Below, one piece after another: positions 21,961 through 33,900 of a DNA stretch of 64,000 bases. The position numbers and the translations under genes are program-made. How positions within the stretch are numbered: the first letter of the stretch is position 1; each line of letters begins with the position of its first letter. Origin of the DNA: Onthophagus taurus (Eukaryota > Arthropoda > Insecta > Coleoptera > Scarabaeidae); contig NC_091972.1 in the NCBI RefSeq assembly GCF_036711975.1, positions 33,113,001 to 33,177,000 of the forward strand, given 5' to 3'. The notes below the pieces were generated by a model. That model did no database searches. It was not told where the DNA came from and saw nothing but the letters and a program-made list of their open reading frames with translations.

Positions 21961-24900
21961 CTAAAAATTAAAAAATAATGTATTAAAGTTATCTAATTAA
22001 AATTTAAAATCTATACGACAAATATTCCATTCGAAAGCTTAATCCTTGGCCAATACAAAAGTAAAAATGTCCGATACGAAATCTGTCTTCGAATTCCACG
22101 AAAACGTCAAAATATTGCAAAGCCCATAATAACTCGTCAACTATGTACTCAATTATCAAGATCTATAATTAATTATCAAAATGACCGACCGAAGATTCGG
22201 TTTCGGCCAGTTTCGGCCAAAATACGAGGTTCGATAAATGTTTCTATTTCGGCCAAAAATCCACCATATTATGTCATAATGTTGCAAAAAACTTTTTTGT
22301 TTTGGCTTTATAATTATCGACATGCTACCTTACTTTATAATGGAAAGTACTGTTTCCGGACGTCACTAATACGCCAAACACATGACATAGTGAAGACAAA
22401 AGTAATGGACTTAATCGAGCAATGCGACTGGTTGCACTACTGATCTATGGATAAATCCATCAAAGTTGTGCTCACTACTAAGTTTGACAACTCATTTCAT
22501 AATGGGATCACAAAGATTGAAAGTTATTAAACTAAAACTAGAACTAACACTAGCACTATCACAAGAACTAACACTAGACCTAGAACTAGAATCTTAACTA
22601 GAAAAAAACGCACGGCTTAACCCGAAAGATTGTAGTTCTAGGTCTAGTGTTAGTTCTTGTGATAGTTTAATTAATATCGGCCGTGAAAGCCTTCGTACTT
22701 ATATTGAAAGTTATATTGAAAGCTGCTCTACTAGAAGAGGATCACATGGGCGTTTCCGCTTCAGAAAAGTTGCAAAGAAATTCCGCAAACTGACGTTGCA
22801 CAACAGGTTATTGTGCAAACAAGGTTACTCCTACACTATATACAATTTTATACAAACTTTAGTTGCTTGTGTTCTGAACGCATGGAAACATGCCGTCTGA
22901 CGAAGTAGCCTATTTAGCTATAATAATTGCTGTTGCGTCGGATGATGGTGTTAGAAAAAGGAAGCGGAGAGTATGAATGAGAGTGGTTAAAGAAAAGATT
23001 ACTTTTTAACCTCGCAAATCATCTCAAAGAACTTAAGTTGAGTTCATCATTACACTATAAAAATTATTTACGAATGGATCCCACTACTTTTGGTAAATTA
23101 TTGGTCATGGTAACAACACTTATACAGTGAATTTCACTTAAGATGCAATATACTAAAATATATTTCCATAGAAACCAGGGCGTACCTACTTACTTCGTTC
23201 CACATAAAATGCAACATGTCAATATAATTTTACATTATAGTAAAACATCGATATAACAGATTAGTACGGGGACGAAGGAAGGAGTGTCCATTATAGCTCA
23301 ATAAAAATATACAATAATCTAGTGCTGAATAACAAATAATACTAGACTAACACTAGCACTAAAACTAACACATCTTCAGACGCATGGCTAAACCCGAATG
23401 CTTCTAGTTCTCGCTCTAGTGTTACTTCTAGTTTTACACTAGCACTATCACTAGAACTAACACAAGACCTTTAGATTGGGGTATATTTTTATTGAACGAC
23501 AAGTAGAACTAATACTAGACCTCGAGCCAGAACCATTCGGGTTTAGTTATGCGTCTCTTAAAACGGCTAAACCTGAATGTTTCTAGCTCTGGTCTTGTGT
23601 TAGTTCTAGTGACAGTGCTAGGTAGTGCTAGTTAGCATTAAATATTATTAATAATTATTGAATTAAAACTAGAACTAACACTAAACCCGAATGTTTCTAG
23701 TTCTAGGTCTAGTGTTAGTTCTAGTTTTGCACTAACATTATCACTAGAGCTAACACAAGACCTAGAATTAGAATCATTCGGGTTTAGCCGTCTTAAGAGA
23801 CGTGCGGCTAAATCCGAATGTTTCTAGATCTAGGTCTAGTGTTAGTTCCAGTTTTAACTGTTATTCAGCGTTGGTTTGTGGTATATTTTTATTGAACGAA
23901 AAGTAGAACTAACACTACACCTAGAACTAGAACCATTCGGGTTTGGTTCTAGTGACAGTGCTAGGTAGCTCTAGTTAGCATTACATATCACTGTGTTGTA
24001 TATTTTTATTGAATTCAAACTAGAACTAACACTAGACGTAGAACTAGAATCATTCGGGTTTAACCGTCTTAAGAGACGTGCGGCTAAATCCGAATGTTTC
24101 TAGATCTAGGTCTAGTGTTAGTTCCAGTGTTAACTGTTATTCAGCATTGGTTTGTGGTATATTTTTATTGAACGAAAAGTAGAACTAACACTACACCTAG
24201 AACTACAAACATTCGGGTTTAGCCGTGCGTCTCTTAAGACTGCCGAAAACTCAGGGTTATCATAAGGACGTTCCAAACAAAACTTTTCCTTTGCAAAGCT
24301 ACCCAATGCTTGTACTATTAAGTTATGTTCCATTTTATAGTTTGCAAGTGCACAGTAGTTTCGTAACTATCGTTACTGTATTCATATATTGCGAGTTATA
24401 TGAAATTCCCGGTACAAAAACAAGACACCATATTGAGAGAAGCTACTACCTTCTACTAACACACGCGAAAAGAAACTATCGTTATTTCACAATGTGTCGC
24501 ACAAACCCCATACATAATACAATTGGTTGCACAACGAATGGCGTTACGCAACTGATTTCAAACTATTTTGAATTTCTGCAACGAGTTGCGCAACGCAACG
24601 CAACCAACATTATACACTACACAATTTTTGCAAAACAGCGATTGTTGCGCAATTTGTTTGCTGGTGTATGGGGTCTATTAGGGATAGTGCAGCAAATATG
24701 GGTTGTGCAACGCGTATAGTGCTATTTGATTCTATAGGTTGTGTACCTCACTCTTTGTATGTGGTCATTAATGATACTAAGAGGTGCAGAATAGTCGGTC
24801 ACTTTCGAAAGAGTGAACAAGCAAACAGAAATCTGACAGATTGTCAAAATCAGTGCTTACTTCCCACTCGCTCTTTACTAAATGACATAGAAGTGCGGTG

Positions 24901-27900
24901 GAATAGCACGTAAGTACCTAATGTTGCAACGATTGGTTGAACAAAAACGTGCATTATTAAGATTAGTAATGTTTTTTACTTTGTGATGAATACAATATTA
25001 TTAAAATCCTTGGATTTTGTCTTTTATTTATACACCCCTAAAAATGTTTCAGTTACGGTTTCAGTTTCGGCCAAAACTGAGACAAAAGCCGAATTTTGGT
25101 TACGGCGGTAAATGTCGGTTGCCGTTTTAGTTTCGGAGGTAAATATCGGTTTCGGTCGGACACTATTGTATAGCTCTCAGGATGACACTCTGTTCGCCTA
25201 GTTGTTTAAACAACAAGCCGAACAGGGGGCTCGTTGTTTATACACGTATGAACACACAAAAGTGTATTACATTTTGTTGGAAGAGTACTGTAAAGTTGTA
25301 TCAAACTTTATTGTTAACAATATTGCTGTTTTACACTTTTGCTCCCAGATGGATAAATATCGAGAAAAATTCGAAATTATCAAAATTAGATGATATCGTA
25401 GTTTTACATCTTGTTGTTAGAGCACGTATACAGTTAATTAGCGAATTTTGAGATTGGGCATTCCGATTTTCGCATTCAATGTCATTTTCGATCGAATCCT
25501 GATGACTAACAATAAAATATATCAATTAATAAAGAAGATAATTATGTGTTCAATTAGATAGCTTTTGGTGATTTTATCAAAATCAATAAATATTTCGAAT
25601 TGACATTCGCATTCTTCCAGATCCAACCTTTCAAAAGAGATATAAAACATTAAATCGTCACATCGTTCTTTACTTAGAATCGATTTAATCTAAATTATTT
25701 TCTTCTCATTAGGAGCTAAACTGTCGGGCGTTCATATATGTTCATTCTCACGGTTGTACAAGGTCACCGAAAAAGAATTAAGATTGAACGTTTTGTAATT
25801 TCGATAGAAAAAACTATGTCGAATGGAATGACGTATAGATCTTGATAATCGAGTTGATCGTTTAGGATTTATGACCACTCAAAAAAGGCCATTCTTATAT
25901 TAACGGAATTCGAAGGAGATTTCAAATTAGGCATTTCCACTTTCGTATTAGTAAAGGATTAAGTTTTCGAATAAGATATTGTACATCAAAATCGTTAGAA
26001 AGGGTCTCTTGTTATAATCAAAATACTATATATTTTGTAAAATCTTATCTAGTCAGAGGTTAGAAAAATTGGGGCTAACTTCACATAAATAAATTTAAAA
26101 TTTACCTGTAAGGGAAAATTTCAACTCCAGGTTCATTTAATGTTACAGTTAAATTATCTGCAATTATTCTAGCGTATCTTAACGCTTCGTAATAATCTTT
26201 CGAAGTGTTTAAAACTGTGTGATAAGACATTACGTGAGATTGGAGTATGTAAGAATTGTCGTTTTCATCTGTGATGTAATTTATTCCCTAAAAAAACGAA
26301 AATCAATGAGAATCGAAATTCAACGATTACGAAAAATATATTTACATCGTAATAAGAAGCGTGTCCAGCTTTGCTACACATATCATCAGGATTATCGTTA
26401 AGAAAATAGTTTAAATACTTTGGAAAGTATTTTTGGAAATCATCGTCATCAGATCTTCCGCATTTACCGCAAATTTTATGATTGGTGACCGTGTGGGGAC
26501 AAAAAGTGTCGTTACTCAAGAAATATTTGCAACATTTATCGTTTAAACTCCAATCTCTGTAGTCATCGATCCAAGAAGATGCAGGGCGAGCAACATATGT
26601 ACTAAAAAAATAAAGATAAGGTTCAGTTATTAATTAATTATACCTAGTTGATGATGTTTCAGTATTTTATGGCAGAACTTATACACAGAGCCGCTGTAAG
26701 GCTCTTACTCATTCTATGTAAAACTAAGCATAAATACCTAAAGCCTTCAATATGTAAGTATGTACCACAAAAACCAAAATCCTCGTTGTATCTAAAGAGC
26801 CAGTGGCTATCTAAGCATACAAATCACCTTATATCAAAATAAAATAAAGAAAGTAAAAGACCAAGCCAGCCGTATATAAAGCCGTGTGTCCACTACCAAG
26901 TTTTCTTGCGGAAGTCACTTCTGAAGCAACTTCCGCAAGAAAACTTGGTAGTGGACACATGGCTTAAGACGTTCTTTAGGACATCTTTAGGACAATGTGA
27001 GCTGGAAGACATTCTCAAATTCCAATCGATTTGAATTATTTTGACTATTTTGATTATTTTATATGGTCATTTTCTGAAATCTTTGAAACACTTTCAAAAG
27101 ACACCAAAATCATTTTTTACAGAATTACCCCGTTAAGTATTTGCAATCGATATTATAATTCCTTTAACTGTTTGGAAAAGATCTCATACATTGTGAGGAA
27201 TATATGCACATTATTTTTATCATGAATACCGTAATCTGCTAAGATTTGAAAAATTGTTCTGTAACGAACAGGACTCAGCCAAAATATGTTGACACTTTGT
27301 ATGGACATTTCTCTGATATTACTCTATAGGTATTTTGATATTTTCAACTGCTAAGAGCATTGTTAATGGTTGTTATCAGATTGCCACAGCTATGAAGTAA
27401 ATGTCAGTAATGTTTCGTCCAGCGTATGATAGGTAGAATTTACTGAAGTCTGAGGTTCGGCATCAAGGGAAATCCACATTCTAAATTAAGTCTACCAAAT
27501 CTTTCAAATTACGTCCACATAGTGTCCTAAATAGAGCCGAGAGTGTTCCATCTGGTTTGGAATAATCACTTAACCTTCATGACTTTTGATGGGTCATTGC
27601 CCCTTTACGGTCTCTTGGAATAACTCAAATGTCAGTTATTTTCAGTTTCTATAAACAGACCACCTTAGGCCCTTTTCTCCATTACAGCCTTACCGTCACA
27701 TTTTACTAACAGGGCCAAGTCATTCATCAAAACATCCAATTATTCACATTTAACTGTAAGGTTTTGTCAAAAACTTTCTTCGCTGCAATATAATCTTGAT
27801 GATCTAGTAACGAGGTTCAAGTGTACTTGATTTATTAGTTTTCTGGTAGGTACTCAAAGTGTTTAACTTTGAATGAGAATCTACACCGACATTGTAGTGA

Positions 27901-30900
27901 CTCTTGCTCCTTCACGCTTTATGTAGTATCACGGCATATCTAACCATAGTCACAAATACACCTACAACATATTTGCAAGGTAATCTAGTAACGAGGAGGA
28001 GTAAGTATGTGGCGGAATTTAGTTGTGCTTGACTTATTGGTTATTCATGCTCAAAGTGCTTGCAGCTCTTCTTGTTCCTTCATGCGATACGTGGTACTAC
28101 GCAAATCCGACCGCAGCTACAAACTCACTTACAACGTATTTCGAAGGAGACCTAGTAACTACGGAGACTAAAAATGTGATGAATCCTAATTGTGCTTGAC
28201 TCACCATTTTTGTCACGTTCAAAGTGATAGCCTCTGAACAAGAACCTACAATGACATTACAATGTCTCTTGCTCAATCATACGGCCTCATATAGCGGTAA
28301 ATCTCTCCGAAAGAATGTTGAAATTCTTAACTCTACATAAAGATTAAAGGTTATTTCCTAATTATGACTTACACACGGTATAAACAGAACTGGTAATAAC
28401 AGGTTATGATTGTACCATACATTTCTCTCAGGAGTTTGAGGGGTTCTGATTTAATGTTCAGTCGTCTCTTGTAAATATTAATGTTTGAGAAAATGTATGA
28501 ATATAGTTCGTAGGTTTTCATGACTGGTATAAGATCTATTGTAACTTAAACCCTCCAAAGGTTTAGGGTAAATGTAGATTCTTGATGAACCTTAATATTG
28601 CTCCAAGGTCTTGGTCCTTAATGTCGGTAGGTGTCTCATTCGCACAGTATATGTTCAGCAGTCTCTAACTCGTCGTTGTAAAGTTGACAAGTTTGATCCT
28701 CAGCTTGCCCAATATGGAAGAGGTGGTATTTTAGGGGCGCATGGCCAGTCAAGAAGCCTTAGACCCCCTTTGCTGATGTATAAAACCTCTTTGTTATCAT
28801 ACTCTTCGCCTGTCTGTGACCTGGAAGTTTTTTCCAGCGTAAGCTACTGAGAATTGCACTTAGAATAATCTCTTATAAAAGCTACTCTTGACTAATGCTT
28901 TATAATCGTATTGCTAGAAATAATTGCTTCGTAACGAAACGACACGCTTAAGGTCTGAAGAAGAATGATTGTAAGGTAGGGTATTTTCTTTCCTGGTTTA
29001 GTTCCTGATTGATAACCATATTATTAACAAAGTTATTTTCCAAAATATCTGTCCTCAGGCAGCGCTCTTAGAATGAAAACTGGTGTCTATAATTAATTTG
29101 CCAACCTCAGAAGTGCTAGTGGTAAAAAGTTCAGAAATGCTTTGGGACATCTACATCTTTAATATGCCGTCATCAGAAGAATACATTCGCAAGATTTCCG
29201 AAAAGTTTTAGTAACGAATCAAGGCATTTCAGAATTTTTAAAAGCTTACGTTATTATGGTTATGACTGGAAAGAGACTAGTAATAGAAGAGACTCTAAGA
29301 AAGAAATCAAATAGAAAATTGGTGGTAGAAGAGATAGATTAAACAGTGACTAAAATGAGAAAAGAAGACTGAGCAGAGAGAAAGGAAAAAGTGGCAATAG
29401 AAGATAGTGACTGTAAATAAGAAAGAAACTGAGAAGATAAGAGGAACACTGAAAGAAGACGGTAAAGACTTAATCGATTTCATAGCCTAGATTATATAGA
29501 TATTCGTTTTTTGGATGGAAAAAGAAAACACTTTTTACATTTAAATTCTAAAAATTACATTTAAATTATAATAGAAGAATGCAGCGTATAGTATTATATT
29601 GTTCTCTATGACACCACTATGATCGTCCAGATGTTTTCAAACAAGACTTTTTTTGACACTGATTATAAAAGATGTAAATCAGTTTTTAATATAAATCGTT
29701 TAATGAGAGAACATTCAATTTTTTTTGAATATGTGTTTGAAATTAAGACACATTTCAAATGATTGCGAACAAGTTCTAGTGTTAAGCATCCTTAACGGTA
29801 AGTGTTAAAATACTGCCATAAATATCTGACACACTGTAAAATAAATGGAAGTTAGTATAAAATATTTACATTTCGGATTGTTTCGCAGCGGCATATAATT
29901 GAGTACTTATCGAATTCGGTTGACACCCAACTCCACCACAAAATTTATTTTGTATAGTTATGCTTGAGTAATCTAAATCACCTTTTGTCACCCAATATAT
30001 AGGAGACCCAATTCCCATAAGTTGACTCATGTACTGAAACAAAAAATAAAATCTTATTGATCTTAAAATGCGAATTATTAAAAATTCTCTCTTAACGTGA
30101 ATTAACTTAAATTTGTTTATAAAAACTAATATTAATGTAAGAAAGTGTTTACTTACTTGAAGATATTTTAAAACATGACTATCTTCCGGCATAGAAAGTT
30201 GTTGGTCTAAACCAATATCAACGGAAGGTATTATCGCTAAGCTAACACAAAGAAGTGTTGAGAAAAGAAATAAAATGATACACCTAACATCTAAGCGAAG
30301 AATAAATGGTGTATACAATTCGGACCAAAACCTATACAAGATACTACTTTTATTGCTTGTGTTTAATTTATCTGTTTTTATGCAACAGAAAAGATCCCAT
30401 CTATGACCCTAAAAGTACAATAATGAATAAAAAAAATTATTAAAGTTTTAAAAACTCACTCTATATCTTCGTTCATCTACAGCTAATAAAGCTACAAAAG
30501 CTGTTAATTGCAACACTAAATTAAAAGCGATTGCTATGGTTGCGTATAATGCGAATGAATTTACAGCTGGCATATCAGATAAACTACCTAAAAGAATACA
30601 TAAAATCGAGGTTAAATTTTATCATGTAACTTATATTAGTTTAAACTTACCAATAGCAAAGCAACAAATTTCTGATAAACTAGTTAATAACATACTTGGT
30701 CCTACTTTACTTAAAGTTAATCCAATTTGTTGAGTGACTTTAGAAGACTTAGTACTAAAATAAATAAAATTAAAAACTACTTTTACTGTTTTAGAATTAG
30801 AATTATTACCTTCCTAATCGTTCGTAATGTTGTACAATAATAAAAATATTATCGACACCAACAGCCAGAACTAAAAATGGAATTACTTCAATGGTTAACA

Positions 30901-33900
30901 TGGTAGTTTTAACACCAGCGTATCCACAAAGACCCAGTGAACAAATAACGGAGGAAAGAACGATTATTATTCCACTTACTCCAAGAAAAATTTTACTTTC
31001 TACCTAAAAAGAAATAATAAAAATGGTATTAATTGTATCTTATAATTACAACAAACTCTATTTAACTTACAAACAGAGTTTTGAATGATCTGAATCTCCC
31101 CAAAGCGATGGTGATGTAAACAAACATAACAGCGTAACTGATAACAATTGTTGATACTTCGGATTGTGATAGTCGTTCAATTTCATCTTCAATTGATCGT
31201 TCAGAATTGAAGGCGATGTCGAAAAATTCTGGTCTTTCGTTTTCATCATAATTTTTCAAAAAGTTTATGAACCTAGAATAAGAATGATTAAAAATGTTTC
31301 TATCAATAAAAAATTAATAATATCACTAAAGATAACGAAGAAAGTGGTGAGAGATGTTAGGTATGATATTAAGGAATGCTGTAGACTACTGTAGAGGACG
31401 TTTCGAAGGACAAGAATAATATTTGAATATATGAAGGACGATGATATTGATATTGATATATAAATACAATGTTGAGGAAGGCCAGGGACGATATTCGAAG
31501 ATGTTGAAAGATATCATGGATAACGTTAGGAGATGATGGAGAAAATGTTTACAGAGATATAAAGGACGATGTTGAGCAACAATGAAAAAGATGTTGAGAG
31601 TGGTCAGAATATGAGAGATTGGAGACAAACTCCACCTGTATGATCGTTAAATGGAGCTAAACAGCCTACCCATCGAAAATATAGTCATTGACTATATTTT
31701 GAAATACATTCATTTACCCATAAATTTTCCTCGAAACAAGACTGATTCAAACATGATGATCCATGCATGAAAAAGGTTGACGAATTGGAGAAACAGGGAA
31801 ATTCGACGATTTACTACTTGGAATATAAATATATTCTACAACAAAGAACAAATGATTATGATAGAGCAGACCAGAACATCGATATTTGCAAGAATTGCAT
31901 TGCAAGAAGCTAAAAAAGGAAAAGAGACAAAGAATGTATGACGATTATGTAATAATATCAAAATAAAAAGACAGTGTAAAAGAATGTAAGAGTGTAAAAG
32001 AAGAATCATTAAAATGCGAACAAAAGGTCAATACTAAATATAATCTTGATATACACAAGAATCATATCAAACCAAATAAATGAATGTGTTCTCATTAGCA
32101 AGGATTCAGATCAGGGAGATTCTGCGCAAACATCATCTTTGTGTATGTAAGCAAACTAAGACGATACAAAATGGGTAACGGGAGGTTAAAATTCTACGCT
32201 CTACAGACGATGCGAAATAACAAAATCTATGATTACTACTTCCAAGACACTGATCAGATGCAAGTTTGTGATCAATGATAAAATCATACACTAGGAAATG
32301 AAATATGAACATCGGGCATCGAAATATCTAGATACGGGTATGATGAGACGGAATTAAGACATCAAGTTGCAAAAGTGTCAAGAACACCGGCGTACCTAAA
32401 TGGCGAAATAAACATATTCGAACTGAATCCAAAGCCCCATCTACAAGGTTGTAATTACACCTACACTATCTTATGCAACAGAAATCCGATTAGAGACTTT
32501 CCAACCAAAAACAATAGAGACTACAGAAATGAAAATAGTGCGTAGAATAGCTGGGAAAACACTGAAGAGCAGATAAGAGAGTTGAACGTCAGATAAACAT
32601 ACAGGATAGGTAACATCAATTACTGGGTATTAATAGAATGAAAAATGGAATGAGCACATTGATCGCATGACAGAGAAACGAATTTTTAGAATAACTAGAG
32701 ACACAAATCACCATCAGGACGAAAAAGTATTGAAATAAACAGCCAATTATGTCTAAATACAGAAGAAAGAGGACATTAGAGACAATATAGAGCAGTGGTG
32801 TCCACTAATTTTTGATCAAGATCGACTTTTTATATAAATGTCTTGTCAAGATCGACCGAAGGGTTTAAAGTAACCTTCCTTTTTTTTTTTGCTCTGAGGC
32901 CCAAATATAGATATTTCAGATTCATGATTTTCTTGGCGATCAACGTTATGGCCACCACTGATTTAGAGCTTATAAATAAAAAATGGTAATAATTGGGTTC
33001 AATCTTTTTATGGATCTAATATTTATGGTCCATTACTAAGGTTTTATGTATAAAAAATATTACCCCATCGCTTTTATTTTATGAGTTATGATTGAGTTAA
33101 TTTTCGAATATCAACAATTTTGATATTTAATCGGTTTAGAGCTTATAAATAAAAAATGGTAATAATTGGGTTCAATCTTGTTATGGATCTAGTCTTTATC
33201 GCCCATTACTAAGGTTTTATGTATAAAAAATATTTCCCCATCGCTTTTAGTTTATGAGTTATGATTGAGTTAATTTTCGAAAATCAACAATGTTGATGTT
33301 TAGTCGATTTAAAGCTAGTAAATAAAGAACGGTTATAATTGGGTTCAATCTTTTTATAGATCTAGTCTTTATGGTCCATTACTAAGGTTTTATGTATAAA
33401 AACTATTTCTCCATCGCTTTTAGTTTTTGTGTTATGATTGACTTAATTTTCGAAAATCAGCAATTTTGACGTTTAATCGGTTTAGAGCTTATAAATAAAA
33501 AATGGTAATAATTGGGTTCAATCTTGTTATGGATCTAGTCTTTATGGCCCATTACTAAGGTTTTATGTATAAAAAGTATTTCCCCATTGCTTTTAGTTTT
33601 TGAGTTATAATTGAGTTCATTTTCGAAAATCAACAATTTTAATGTTTAATCGATTTAGAGCTTATAAATAAAAAATGGTAATAATTGGGTTCAATCTTGT
33701 TATGGATCTAGTCTTTATCGCCCATTACTAAGGTTTTATGTATAAAAAATATTTCCCCATCGCTTTTAGTTCATGAATTATGATTGAGTTAATTTTAGAA
33801 AATCAACAATGTTGATGTTTAGTCGATTTAAAGCTAGTAAATAAAGAACGGTTATAATTGGGTCCAATCTTTTTATAGATCTAGTCTTTATGGTCCATTA

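Larger units (their letters stand above)
22181..25168 (+). mobile_element. hAT element (ZBED type) with nested insertions, NPC1 intron 16
   Basis: The left end gaccgaccgaagattcggtt and right end (complement gtgtccgaccgaaaccgata) are inverted, with many subterminal ttcggcc/ttcggtt copies as in this hAT group. Transposase pieces on plus: [20 protein letters not shown] at about 22410-22500, and [20 protein letters not shown] with DIEVRWNST, then [15 protein letters not shown] after a shift, at 24735-24960. Between them sit a palindromic element, a PIF/Harbinger fragment and the hairpin cluster. No clean 8-bp target duplication was found. Confidence 0.6.

Noticed and set aside
22181-22190. 8-bp duplication for the ZBED-type hAT in NPC1 intron 16
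   Set aside because: Flanks (about attatcaa and attgtata) do not match well enough.
24225-24719. 164-codon plus frame
   Set aside because: It starts inside the hairpin cluster and runs through gttgcgcaac-rich repeats; no domain and no exon signals.
26881-26962. Pre-microRNA
   Set aside because: The pairing is too perfect and symmetric and looks like a MITE; no evidence of processing can be seen in sequence.
28611-28850. 79-codon plus frame
   Set aside because: Antisense of the LINE pol end ([18 protein letters not shown]).
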